A stretch of DNA of 64,000 nt from JAGQPD01 sp020426865 (lineage in GTDB: Bacteria > Planctomycetota > Planctomycetia > Pirellulales > Pirellulaceae), in contig JAWKTN010000005.1 in the NCBI GenBank assembly GCA_041399065.1, positions 310,001 to 374,000 of the forward strand, written 5' to 3'. How positions within the stretch are numbered: position 1 is the stretch's first letter; every line of letters begins with the position of its first letter. Made by a program: the position numbers and the translations under genes. The notes under the pieces are model-generated. The model was given only the letters and a program-made list of their open reading frames with translations. It was not told the origin of the DNA and did no database searches. This document shows positions 52,594 to 61,471 of the stretch, piece after piece.

Positions 52594-54435
52594 ATGACTC
52601 AACATTCAGAACCAATCATCGGGATCGACCTGGGAACGACCAATAGCGTCGTTGCGGCGTACGTCAACGGAAAGGTGCAAGTGCTGTCCGATGGAAGTGA
52701 CGGTATCCTCCCCTCGGTTGTCGGCGTGACAACCGACGACAAGCTGATCGTTGGCCGCACAGCCAGGAATCAACTGATCGCCTTTCCTGAACGAACCGTT
52801 GCTTCCGTCAAACGCCAAATGGGGACCACCAAGATCCTGACAATGGCCGGCCAGGATTATACCCCCCAGGAAATCAGCGCCTTGATCCTGAAACAGTTGC
52901 GACAACGCGCCGAAAAGGCTCTCGGTTGCGAAGTGACTCGCGCTGTCATTACCGTCCCTGCATTCTTTGACGAAAATCAACGCCAGGCAACACGCGAAGC
53001 TGGAACCCTCGCTGGCCTGACCGTCGAACGCATCATTAACGAGCCCACCGCAGCCAGCCTTGTCTATCACGCTGGACAGGACGATCGTCGACATCTGATC
53101 GTTTACGATCTCGGCGGCGGCACATTCGATGTCTCGATCGTTCGCATCGAAGGGGGCGTCATTGAAGTGCTTAGCAGCATGGGCGATACCCAATTGGGTG
53201 GCGATGATTTCGACCAATTGCTCACCTCCCATGTTGCCAAGGAGTTCCGCGATCGGCACGGTATCGACCCGATGGAACATCCTGTCACGCGGTGGCGACT
53301 GCTCCAAGCCTGCGAGCGGGCCAAATGCGAATTGTCGTTCTCAACTCACGCCCGCATTACCGAAGAATTCATCGCTACTGTCGATGGCATGCCAGTCAAT
53401 CTTGATATCGAGATCGACCGAAACGAATACGAAGACCTGATCCGGCCACTCGTTGACCGAACCATCCAGTGCGTCGATCAGGCAATCCAAGAGAGCCGAT
53501 TGAACCTCCAACAACTCGACGAACTGATTCTTGTTGGCGGATCGACTCGGACGCCACTGGTTCAGGAACGCCTAAGAACGGAATTTCACCGTGAACCGCA
53601 CTGGTCGGTCAATCCGGATTTTGCCGTTGCCCTCGGCGCCGCGACACAGGCTGCGATTCACCAAGGGCATCCTGTCGGACCAGTGTTGATCGATGTCGCA
53701 ACCCATACCGTGGGCATCGAAACGCTCGACGTGTCTTCCTATTCCATGAAGATGCTCTATTCCCCCCTGATCCGGCGGAATACACCTCTGCCAGCCAAAC
53801 ACGAACAGGCATTTAGTACCATTACGCCAGACCAAGAAGAGGTGCACATCAATGTCTTTCAAGGGGAAAGTGATGAACTCTCACGCAACCGAAAAATTGG
53901 CGAATTCCGGCTGGAGGGACTCAACCAAACGGATGACGCTGATGGCGAAATCGACGTCTGCTTCGAATTGACACTCGACGGAGTTTTGCGTGTATCGGCA
54001 AAAGAGCACAAATCAGGCATCGCCACCTCAATCGTTATTGCCAATTCCATGTCTGATGCCCGACAATCGACCCACGAACTGACGGACGCTCGCCTGCGAG
54101 ACTTGTTCGCCACGTCCGACTCTGAAAGTGATTCCGGCGAGTCGCTTCCGTTGGATCACCCCGATTCACATCAACCACTACCCGCCATCGAACTCCACGG
54201 CCCCCATACGTCTCCGCCAGAACCGGTTGTAAGTGACGCGGGACGAGAACTAAAATCATGGCAACGCTTGACCGCCAAAGCGATCACCGTCGCCAATGGG
54301 CTCGACACCGATGATGCCCAGGACATTCGCCGCCTCGTGCAATTAATCGAATCCGCCGATCGTGACAATGATGAGGAGCTTGTGCGAGACCTTGAGGAAG
54401 AACTCGACGACCTCTTGTTCTACGTCACTGGATAG
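52594..54435 (+). CDS. Hsp70-family chaperone (accessory DnaK/HscC-like)
   Basis: Protein of 613 residues. The nucleotide-binding domain is complete: GIDLGTTNSVVAAYVNGKVQ, VITVPAFFDENQRQATREAG, NEPTAASLVY, DLGGGTFDVSIVRIEGG and LVGGSTRTPLVQERL. The substrate-binding beta domain is present (TPLPAKHEQAFSTITPDQEE, INVFQGES). The C-terminal lid is shortened and acidic (DNDEELVRDLEEELDDLLFY) and lacks an EEVD-type end, so it differs from housekeeping DnaK. The ATG at 52594 is preceded by GGAG. The frame stays open through the upstream repeat to 52441, but that start would overlap the grpE-like gene. Its partners are probably the two preceding genes. Confidence 0.92.
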   Translation: MTQHSEPIIGIDLGTTNSVVAAYVNGKVQVLSDGSDGILPSVVGVTTDDKLIVGRTARNQLIAFPERTVASVKRQMGTTKILTMAGQDYTPQEISALILKQLRQRAEKALGCEVTRAVITVPAFFDENQRQATREAGTLAGLTVERIINEPTAASLVYHAGQDDRRHLIVYDLGGGTFDVSIVRIEGGVIEVLSSMGDTQLGGDDFDQLLTSHVAKEFRDRHGIDPMEHPVTRWRLLQACERAKCELSFSTHARITEEFIATVDGMPVNLDIEIDRNEYEDLIRPLVDRTIQCVDQAIQESRLNLQQLDELILVGGSTRTPLVQERLRTEFHREPHWSVNPDFAVALGAATQAAIHQGHPVGPVLIDVATHTVGIETLDVSSYSMKMLYSPLIRRNTPLPAKHEQAFSTITPDQEEVHINVFQGESDELSRNRKIGEFRLEGLNQTDDADGEIDVCFELTLDGVLRVSAKEHKSGIATSIVIANSMSDARQSTHELTDARLRDLFATSDSESDSGESLPLDHPDSHQPLPAIELHGPHTSPPEPVVSDAGRELKSWQRLTAKAITVANGLDTDDAQDIRRLVQLIESADRDNDEELVRDLEEELDDLLFYVTG

Positions 54436-54476
54436 TTTCACTGGCGAATCACAACGAGTTCCCAACACAAGCTGCC

Positions 54477-54683
54477 ATGTCCGAGCCTGCGATCGTCTGT
54501 CCCGTCTGTCGAGCGCGGCAACCCCTGCAAACCGAGTGCAGACGGTGCCGCGCAGATTTGAGTTTGCTGACGAAGGCGGTCCACAGCCGAATCACGGCTC
54601 AAAGGCAATTGAAACTCGCTCGTGACTCCCACGAATCCAGCAAGGTCGAGTACTGGGAACATTACGCAGACTGGCTACGGTAA
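54477..54683 (+). CDS. Small zinc-ribbon-like protein
   Basis: Protein of 68 residues with two CxxC pairs (CPVCRARQ and CRRCRADL) spaced as in a zinc ribbon. A helical tail follows (RITAQRQLKLARDSHESSKV). It starts 41 bases after hsp70 in the same direction and is probably the last gene of that operon. Its last 9 bases overlap the convergent membrane-protein gene. Function unknown; a nucleic acid or protein binding role is typical for such ribbons. Confidence 0.7.
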   Translation: MSEPAIVCPVCRARQPLQTECRRCRADLSLLTKAVHSRITAQRQLKLARDSHESSKVEYWEHYADWLR

Positions 54684-55019
54684 GTCCGTTTGACGCGCCC
54701 GATTATCGGCCATCCGGCGCCGCAACGCATACCACATGCTGATGCTGAAGCCCAACGCGCCGGCGGCCAAGAGCCGCAAGACCGCAAGGTCGGGCTCCGA
54801 TTCCACGCGCACGGCTGCCATCGCCAATGCCCCTGCGAATGCCGCAAGTGCGCATCTCCCACAACGATAGGCCAACGCGATGGCCATCGTGGCAAGCAGC
54901 AGACCGCTTGCCACGCCGCACACCGCACCAACCGAGAACACGATCGCGCATACCACGAACAACTCAAGCAACGTGGCGACGTGAATTTGATGCGTCTCGA
55001 CGGGCGACGGTGCGGGCAT
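54675..55019 (-). CDS. Small membrane protein, unknown
   Basis: Protein of 114 residues with three to four predicted membrane helices (LELFVVCAIVFSVGAVCGVA, LLLATMAIALAYRCGR, ALAAFAGALAMAAV, LLAAGALGFSISMWYAL). GGAGG lies 12 bases before the ATG, which supports the frame against an overlapping Arg-rich frame. The end is basic (RRRMADNRARQ). No family recognised. Its 3' end overlaps the zinc-ribbon gene by 9 bases. Confidence 0.6.
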   Translation of the reverse strand: MPAPSPVETHQIHVATLLELFVVCAIVFSVGAVCGVASGLLLATMAIALAYRCGRCALAAFAGALAMAAVRVESEPDLAVLRLLAAGALGFSISMWYALRRRMADNRARQTDLP

Positions 55020-55115
55020 ATGCGTGGTTTTCCTCCGGTCAATTCTAGCCTATAAACCGTTATCGCGAACGGAAGTTAACATCGCACCGGCCCCACGGTT
55101 CCTCCCTAAAGTCGA

Positions 55116-56531
55116 ATGGCAAATGCCAAGCTCCCCGTCTTATCGCCGCAAATTCCAGGACGACCTCTCATGCTAAACTTCCTGAACCTATGGTTCGGCG
55201 TCCGAATGCCTGTAAGTCGAATCGCCTACGCGGCATCCGGATTTGGTCTTATGACTCTAAAATACATCGTTGAATTCCTGGTAATCTGGTGGCAAGGAAA
55301 CGAATTCTTCACCCCAGTCCAGTTTTTGAATCCCCTCTTGAGTTCACGGACGGAGCTATTGCACGCGGCCCCCCCGTGGGTTGGTTGGGCGTTGTTTCTC
55401 TGGTCTCTACCGTTTCTATGGATTGCCGTATCGATGTCGGTTCGGCGAGCGGCCAACGCCAATGGGTCTCCCTGGCTCGGTTTTCTGGTCCTCGTCCCGA
55501 TGGTCAACTATCTCACCATGCTTGTGCTCTGCCTGCAGCCGACCGGTCAAAGCGATCGCTGGATGACCGTCAAGCTCCCCCAGCAACAGGCCTCCGCCAA
55601 TGTGACCAAGGGGTCAGTACTCGGCGTGCTCGCCGGCTTGATGATGGGCGCGGCGATGCTGTCGATCAGTGTCTATGGCCTGGAGTCGTACGGTGCCGCG
55701 CTCTTTATGGGGACACCGTTGATGATGGGCGTGATCACTGGATATACTGCCAATCGCTTCGCATCCGTAGGCTACTTTTCTTCGTCTAGCTTGGGAACCA
55801 TCGCGGTCTTGTTGGCCGGTGCGACACTGTTGTTGTTCGCCCTCGAAGGACTTATTTGTGTCTTAATGGCCTTCCCCATGCTACTTCCTCTGGGGGCGCT
55901 CGGCGGATTGATGGGCAAAGCTATTGCGGATGCAACACTACCGTCTGCACGGAATGTCGCCGCCTCGATCGCGTTCTTGCCGCTGTTGGCACTCGCGGAA
56001 GTGACCCTGGAATCATCTCCGGAATACGAGGTCCGTTCCACCGTTGAGATCGCCGCGCCCCCGGAGGTTGTCTGGCAGCACGTGATCCGCTTTCCGGAAC
56101 TCCCACCGCCCCAAGAATGGTATTTCCGCACGGGCATCGCCTGCCCAGAACGAGCCACGATCGTTGGAACGGGCGTGGGGGCCGTTCGTTACTGTCAATT
56201 CAACACCGGCAGCTTCGTGGAACCTATTACGGCCTGGGAACCGGACCGGCGTCTCGCGTTCGACGTCGACGAACAGCCGCCGACCATGTTTGAACTCAGC
56301 CTCTACCCCGACGTCCATCCGCCCCACTTGGATGGTTACCTTCGTAGCAAACGGGGCGAATTCCGGCTCATCCCCCTTCCCGGAAACCGCACGCGATTGG
56401 AAGGGAGCACATGGTACGAGTTTGACATGTTCCCACAATCGTACTGGACGCTTTGGTCGCACTTGATGATCCATCGCATCCACCTGCGAGTGTTGGATCA
56501 CATCAAAGATCTGTCAGAATCCCAACAGTAG
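55116..56531 (+). CDS. Membrane protein with DUF805-like N-terminus and SRPBCC C-terminus
   Basis: Protein of 471 residues. The first half has about eight membrane segments; its start (LWFGVRMPVSRIAYAASGFG) and the SPWLGFLVLVPMVNYLTMLV stretch resemble DUF805. The soluble C-terminal domain (about 305-465) is SRPBCC/polyketide-cyclase-like: STVEIAAPPEVVWQHVIRFP, VRYCQFNTGSFVEPITAWEP, RLIPLPGNRTRLEGSTWYEF. This fold usually binds hydrophobic ligands. The ATG at 55116 has no clear ribosome binding site; ATG 55170 is an alternative. It stands alone between divergent genes. Function unknown. Confidence 0.75.
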   Translation: MANAKLPVLSPQIPGRPLMLNFLNLWFGVRMPVSRIAYAASGFGLMTLKYIVEFLVIWWQGNEFFTPVQFLNPLLSSRTELLHAAPPWVGWALFLWSLPFLWIAVSMSVRRAANANGSPWLGFLVLVPMVNYLTMLVLCLQPTGQSDRWMTVKLPQQQASANVTKGSVLGVLAGLMMGAAMLSISVYGLESYGAALFMGTPLMMGVITGYTANRFASVGYFSSSSLGTIAVLLAGATLLLFALEGLICVLMAFPMLLPLGALGGLMGKAIADATLPSARNVAASIAFLPLLALAEVTLESSPEYEVRSTVEIAAPPEVVWQHVIRFPELPPPQEWYFRTGIACPERATIVGTGVGAVRYCQFNTGSFVEPITAWEPDRRLAFDVDEQPPTMFELSLYPDVHPPHLDGYLRSKRGEFRLIPLPGNRTRLEGSTWYEFDMFPQSYWTLWSHLMIHRIHLRVLDHIKDLSESQQ

Positions 56532-56568
56532 ATCTCGAACAGGATTGGGTCGCGCTATCAAGAGCGTA

Positions 56569-56961
56569 TCACTTCTGCGCGATACGGATCTGTGCACGAG
56601 CTTGCGAGACCATCTTGTCGCGATGGTCGCGAAGCTCGTCGGTATCGGCGGGACGGCTGGCAGCGGTCCGCATCGATTCGCGCGCCACGTCGACATCGAT
56701 CTTGGTGGCGGGGATCGCCCTCGCAGTAAGCACCGTCACGACGTTGTCGGCGATCTGGACGAATCCGCCGTCGACGTAGTAGCGGCTGGCATCGGCGCCA
56801 CGCCCGAGTCGCAATTCACCGTGTCCCAGTCTGCCAATCATGGGGCTATGCCCGGGGCCCACCCCTTTTTCTCCGTCAGCCAGCGGGACAACGACAAAAG
56901 ATGTGGTCTGCTCCAGGGCCGTTTCTTCCGGCGTAACGACAACGCACGTGATTTCAGACAC
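56569..56961 (-). CDS. atpC: ATP synthase epsilon subunit
   Basis: F1 central-stalk subunit of 130 residues. The GTG at 56961 with GAGGG eight bases upstream is preferred over a TTG five codons earlier. The beta-sandwich pattern is seen in CVVVTPEETALEQTTSFVVV, PMIGRLGHGELRL and YYVDGGFVQIADNVVTVLT. The usual LGHSPM-type motif is present as PGHSPMIGRL. The C-terminal helices are shorter and Ala/Arg/Asp-rich. It is the last gene of the atp operon, 62 bases after atpD. Confidence 0.9.
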   Translation of the reverse strand: MSEITCVVVTPEETALEQTTSFVVVPLADGEKGVGPGHSPMIGRLGHGELRLGRGADASRYYVDGGFVQIADNVVTVLTARAIPATKIDVDVARESMRTAASRPADTDELRDHRDKMVSQARAQIRIAQK

Positions 56962-57023
56962 AGTGATGTCCCTCAATACTTCGATGGAAAGCTGCGATCC
57001 TTAAGGTGGCGGAAGCCAGGGGG

Positions 57024-58475
57024 CTACGACGCTTGTGCTGCCATCTTCTTGGCCTGGGCTTCGGCTTGCTCAATAACTCCAACGTACATAAACGCTTGCT
57101 CGGGCAGATGGTCCCATTTACCGTCGCAGATTTCCTCAAAGCTGCGGATCGTATCGGCCAACGGCGTCAGTTCGCCCGACTTGCCGGTAAACACCTCCGC
57201 CACCAGGAACGGCTGCGACAGGAAACGCTCGATACGTCGAGCGCGATGGACGATCAACTTGTCCTCTTCGCTCAATTCGTCGACTCCCAGAATCGCGATG
57301 ATGTCTTGCAGTTCGCGATAACGTTGCAACGTGGTCTGCACGCGTCGAGCAATCGCGTAATGCCGCTCGCCCACGTATTGCGGATCGAGAATTCGGCTCG
57401 ATGACGCCAGTGGGTCGATCGCCGGATAGATCCCCTTCTCCGCAATGGCACGTTCCAGATAGATAAACGCGTCCAACTGCCCGAACGCCGTGGCCGGTGC
57501 CGGGTCGGTCGGATCGTCAGCCGGCACATACACCGCCTGCACCGACGTGATCGCACCCTTGCTGGTGGATGCGATCCGTTCCTGCAACGCACCCATCTCC
57601 GTCGCCAATGTCGGCTGGTATCCCACGGCCGAGGGCATACGTCCCAACAACGCGGACACCTCGCTCCCCGCCTGCGAGAAGCGGAAGATGTTATCCACGA
57701 ACAACAACGTATCTTTGCCAGTCGTATCGCGGAAATACTCGGCCATTGTCAGTGCTGAAAGGGCAACACGCAAACGAGCTCCCGGCGGTTCGTTCATCTG
57801 GCCGAATACCATGCACGTTTGCTCGATAACCTTGCGCCCTGTCTGGCCAATCGCCGTCTCCTGCATTTCCAGCCACAGGTCGGTTCCTTCGCGAGTTCGT
57901 TCGCCTACGCCCGCGAACACGGAATAACCACCATGCGAAGAAGCGATACGGGCGATCAGCTCGGTCAAGATAACGGTCTTCCCCAGTCCCGCACCACCGA
58001 ACAGCCCCGCCTTACCACCGCGAACAAACGGCGTGAGCAAGTCGACGACTTTGATGCCCGTCTCGAACAACTCCGTGCTCGTCGACAATTCGTCCACTCG
58101 CGGTGCCTCGCGATGGATCGGCCATCGTTCTTGTGCATTGACGGGCCCGCGATCGTCGACGGGTTCCCCCAACAAGTTAAACACGCGTCCCAACGTCGCG
58201 TCACCTACCGGTACGGACACCGGCGAGCCGGTGTCAACACAATCCTGGCCACGGATCATCCCGTCGGTGCTACCCAAGGCAACGCAGCGAACGCGTCCAC
58301 CACCCAAGTGTTGCTGCACCTCCCCTGTCAGGTTCAACTTGATCCCCTTCGTGTCGGACACAACTTTGACAGCGTTATAAATTGCCGGCAGCTGGTCTTC
58401 CGGGAATTGTGCGTCAAACGTCGAACCGATGATCTGGGTAATCTTACCGATTTTGTTTTGTGTTGCGGTTGCCAT
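57024..58475 (-). CDS. atpD: ATP synthase beta subunit
   Basis: Catalytic F1 subunit of 483 residues. The Walker A loop is GGAGLGKTVILTELI, with Leu where most beta subunits have Val. The catalytic glutamate is in GERTREGTDLWLEM, Walker B in DTLLFVDNIFRFSQAGSEVS, and ALLGRMPSAVGYQPTLATEM follows. The C-terminal DELSEEDKLIVHRARRIERF is the DELSEE region. All catalytic residues are present. It follows atpG and precedes atpC; the operon order is a-c-b-delta-alpha-DUF4870-gamma-beta-epsilon. Confidence 0.97.
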   Translation of the reverse strand: MATATQNKIGKITQIIGSTFDAQFPEDQLPAIYNAVKVVSDTKGIKLNLTGEVQQHLGGGRVRCVALGSTDGMIRGQDCVDTGSPVSVPVGDATLGRVFNLLGEPVDDRGPVNAQERWPIHREAPRVDELSTSTELFETGIKVVDLLTPFVRGGKAGLFGGAGLGKTVILTELIARIASSHGGYSVFAGVGERTREGTDLWLEMQETAIGQTGRKVIEQTCMVFGQMNEPPGARLRVALSALTMAEYFRDTTGKDTLLFVDNIFRFSQAGSEVSALLGRMPSAVGYQPTLATEMGALQERIASTSKGAITSVQAVYVPADDPTDPAPATAFGQLDAFIYLERAIAEKGIYPAIDPLASSSRILDPQYVGERHYAIARRVQTTLQRYRELQDIIAILGVDELSEEDKLIVHRARRIERFLSQPFLVAEVFTGKSGELTPLADTIRSFEEICDGKWDHLPEQAFMYVGVIEQAEAQAKKMAAQAS

Positions 58476-58496
58476 AATCTGTCTTTCTGTAAGCTC

Positions 58497-59396
58497 TTAT
58501 TTCTTGAGCGCCTCGACGCCCCCGATGATTTCCATGATCTCGCCCGTGATCTGCGACTGTCGCGCTCGGTTGTAGGTCATCGACAGCTGGCGTATTAGCT
58601 CGCCTGCATTCTCGGTCGCCGACTTCATGGCCACCATTCGAGAGATTTGTTCGCTAACTGCCGCGTCTAAAAAACACTTGAACAACCGTGTCTTGAAACT
58701 GGTGGGCACCACCTCCTCGAGAATGCTTTCAGCCGATGGCACAAACTCATACATCGACTCGCCACCCGACGCCGAGCTGCCCGTACTGCCTTGTTCACCG
58801 TCGGCTATCGACCCCAACGGCAACAACGTCTCGATGGTGGCGACTTGTCGGGAAGCACTTTGAAAACACGTATACGCAACGTCCAATCGATCGAGCCTGC
58901 CAGCGACAAAACTGTCCAGATAACGGTTGGCAAGCAACTCAACTTCGTCGAATCGTGGTTTGTCTTCGAAATGCGTGTAGAATTCGTGTGGCTTGATCCC
59001 CCGGTAGCGAAACGCCGAATTTCCTCGCTTGCCGCACATTTCCAATCGCACGTCTTGCATGCCAGGCGTGCCGCGAAGTTCCTCCCAGCGAGCTCGCGCG
59101 GCGCGGATGACGTTCCCGTTGTAACCGCCACACAAGCCGCGATTGGAGGTAATCACCAACAGTATCGCCCGTTTGGGCTCCGGGCGAGCTTCCATCAACG
59201 GATGCGACACCTCCAGACCGGCGTCGGCCAAATCGCGGACGACTTGCGTAATTCGTCGTGTATACGCCGACGCAGCCGTCGCACGGTCCATCGCCTTCTT
59301 GAACCGCGCCGTCGCAATCAATTCCATCGTGCGAGTGATCTTGCGGATATTCCGCACGCTTTTGCGCCGCTTATCGAGTGCTCGTGCTTTGGCCAT
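58497..59396 (-). CDS. atpG: ATP synthase gamma subunit
   Basis: Rotor shaft subunit of 299 residues. The N-terminal helix (KRRKSVRNIRKITRTMELIA) and the C-terminal helix (MVAMKSATENAGELIRQLSM, YNRARQSQITGEIMEIIGG) match the conserved coiled coil. The Rossmann part includes ILLVITSNRGLCGGYNGNVI. A Ser/Gly-rich loop at about 205-220 is a small insertion. The gene lies 17 bases after the DUF4870 gene and 21 bases before atpD. Confidence 0.95.
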   Translation of the reverse strand: MAKARALDKRRKSVRNIRKITRTMELIATARFKKAMDRATAASAYTRRITQVVRDLADAGLEVSHPLMEARPEPKRAILLVITSNRGLCGGYNGNVIRAARARWEELRGTPGMQDVRLEMCGKRGNSAFRYRGIKPHEFYTHFEDKPRFDEVELLANRYLDSFVAGRLDRLDVAYTCFQSASRQVATIETLLPLGSIADGEQGSTGSSASGGESMYEFVPSAESILEEVVPTSFKTRLFKCFLDAAVSEQISRMVAMKSATENAGELIRQLSMTYNRARQSQITGEIMEIIGGVEALKK

Positions 59397-59412
59397 GTCC
59401 GATCTTTACTCT

Positions 59413-59835
59413 TTAATTCACCAATCGTAGGGTATACGGATAACGGTAGGCGTTACCCTTATTCGCATCGATGGCGGCCATGACCGTATAAACGACATCT
59501 GCCACCACCAGCACCAACAAGATGATAAACCCAACACAGATGAAGGATGTCACCCCGCCAATCAAGTAACCAATGGTCACCGTGATTTGAAAGTTAAGCG
59601 ATTCTTTCGCCTGATCTCCGACAAACGCCGACTGATCCTTCTTCACCAAATAAATAATCAGCGGCGCCACGACATTCCCAAATGGAATCAAAAATCCCAC
59701 AAACGTCGACAAATGCGCCAACATTCCCCAGGTCTTATCATCCTGGGTCACGTCCCCGGTCCCTCCCGGGCCCAGCGACGACTGGACAGGATCGATATTG
59801 TCCGAGTTCATATCTTGATTCATATCGTGGTTCAT
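59413..59835 (-). CDS. DUF4870 membrane protein inside the atp operon
   Basis: Protein of 140 residues. AAGGGGG precedes the ATG. A hydrophilic, methionine-rich start is followed by the DUF4870/Tic20-like pattern: WGMLAHLSTFVGFLIPFGNV, APLIIYLVKKDQSAFVGDQA, ESLNFQITVTIGYLIGGV and a last pair of helices ending in YRYPYTLRLVN. It has three to four membrane segments. DUF4870 proteins are widespread with unknown function. Here it lies between atpA (76 bases) and atpG (17 bases) and is transcribed with them, a position normally empty. Confidence 0.85.
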   Translation of the reverse strand: MNHDMNQDMNSDNIDPVQSSLGPGGTGDVTQDDKTWGMLAHLSTFVGFLIPFGNVVAPLIIYLVKKDQSAFVGDQAKESLNFQITVTIGYLIGGVTSFICVGFIILLVLVVADVVYTVMAAIDANKGNAYRYPYTLRLVN

Positions 59836-59911
59836 GCCGTGTCCCCCTTTTTTCCAACGTTTCGGTTTTAGCCATTGTCGCCGTCGACGGAAGCGGGGGC
59901 AATCACCACTG

Positions 59912-61453
59912 CTACACCGTCACCGTTGCGGGCTTGGCACCAGTCTGTTGAGCAAACCGTTTCTGGAATTCGCCAATCGCGGCCTGGATTGCGGCGATCG
60001 AATCGTCGTCCAGCGCCCGTTGTTCGTTGAGCTTATCCCACAGGTCCTTTTGCTCGCTATGGATGTATTCGAGAAAACCCTGCTCCCATTGGGGAACTTG
60101 GTTGACAGGAATCTTATCCAAATAACCTTGCGTGCCGGCGTAAATGCTCAATACCTGGTCGATGACGTTCATCGGCTTGTACTGCGGTTGTTTCAGCAAT
60201 TCGACCATGCGATAACCGCGATCCAACTGGGATTGCGTTGCCGCGTCTAGTTCCGTCCCCAATTGCGCGAACGCTTCCAGTTCCCGGAAGGCGGCCAAGT
60301 CCAATCGCAGGCCGCCGGCGACCTTCTTCATGGCCTTGATTTGGGCCGCACCACCAACGCGCGACACCGAAATACCGACGTTCATCGCCGGGCGAATACC
60401 GGCAAAGAACAAGTCGGGCTGCAGATAGATCTGCCCATCGGTAATCGAAATCACGTTCGTGGGAATGTAGGCAGATACTTCACCTTCCAGCGTTTCGATA
60501 ATCGGCAACGACGTAAGCGAACCGCCCCCCAATGCGTCCGACAATTTGGACGAACGCTCCAGCAGTCGGCTATGGCAATAGAACACGTCACCCGGATAGG
60601 CCTCGCGCCCGGGTGGACGACGCATCAACAGCGATAACTGGCGGTACGCTTGAGCTTGTTTTGACAAGTCGTCATACACGATCAAGGCATGCTCACCCTT
60701 ATACATGAAGTATTCCGCCATCGCCGTTCCGGCGTAAGGGGCAACATATTGTAGCGGCGCGGGGGAACTGGCGCCTGACACGATCACCGTCGTGTATTCC
60801 ATCGCCCCGTGCTTGCGGAGGATCTCGATCACACCGGCGACCGACGAATCTTTCTGGCCCACAGCCACATAGAAACATTTCACGCCGGAATCTTTTTGAT
60901 TAAGAATGGCATCCAACGCCACAGCTGTCTTGCCGGTCTTTCGGTCACCAATGATCAATTCACGTTGACCGCGACCAATCGGTGTCATGGCATCCACGGC
61001 CTTGATCCCCGTTTGCAGCGGTTCGCAAACTGGTTGGCGATGAGCCACACCCGGCGCCATGGATTCCACAAAGCGGGATTCCGTGGTTTCGATCGGGCCC
61101 AATCCGTCCAGCGGATTGCCCAGCGGATCGACCACGCGGCCAATCACCGCTTCGCCCACCGGCACCGACAACAGCCGCCCCAGGCTGCGAACCTCGTCCC
61201 CCTCATTAATCTGCAAATAATCGCCCAAAATGATCACACCGACGCTGTTCTCTTCCAGGTTGAATGCCAACCCAGCCACGCCGTTGGGAAACTCGACCAT
61301 TTCGCCGGCCATTACACTCGACAAACCGTAAACGCGAGCGATACCGTCGCCCACTTCGAGCACCGTGCCGACTTCTCGGACGTCGATCTGCTCTTTGTAC
61401 TGCTCGATTTCCTTTTGGATTACGGCAGCGATTTCGTCAGCATTGAATTTCAT
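59912..61453 (-). CDS. atpA: ATP synthase alpha subunit
   Basis: Regulatory F1 subunit of 513 residues, the standard length. The P-loop is GDRKTGKTAVALDAILNQ. Other parts are GVKCFYVAVGQKDSSVAGVI, PLQYVAPYAGTAMAEYFMYK, LIVYDDLSKQAQAYRQLSLL, RRPPGREAYPGDVFYCHSRL and NVGISVSRVGGAAQIKAMKK. The C-terminus is Lys/Asp/Gln-rich with a short extension (FAQQTGAKPATVTV). It is preceded by atpH after 18 bases. Confidence 0.97.
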   Translation of the reverse strand: MKFNADEIAAVIQKEIEQYKEQIDVREVGTVLEVGDGIARVYGLSSVMAGEMVEFPNGVAGLAFNLEENSVGVIILGDYLQINEGDEVRSLGRLLSVPVGEAVIGRVVDPLGNPLDGLGPIETTESRFVESMAPGVAHRQPVCEPLQTGIKAVDAMTPIGRGQRELIIGDRKTGKTAVALDAILNQKDSGVKCFYVAVGQKDSSVAGVIEILRKHGAMEYTTVIVSGASSPAPLQYVAPYAGTAMAEYFMYKGEHALIVYDDLSKQAQAYRQLSLLMRRPPGREAYPGDVFYCHSRLLERSSKLSDALGGGSLTSLPIIETLEGEVSAYIPTNVISITDGQIYLQPDLFFAGIRPAMNVGISVSRVGGAAQIKAMKKVAGGLRLDLAAFRELEAFAQLGTELDAATQSQLDRGYRMVELLKQPQYKPMNVIDQVLSIYAGTQGYLDKIPVNQVPQWEQGFLEYIHSEQKDLWDKLNEQRALDDDSIAAIQAAIGEFQKRFAQQTGAKPATVTV

Positions 61454-61471
61454 GGATACTCCCGTCGAACA

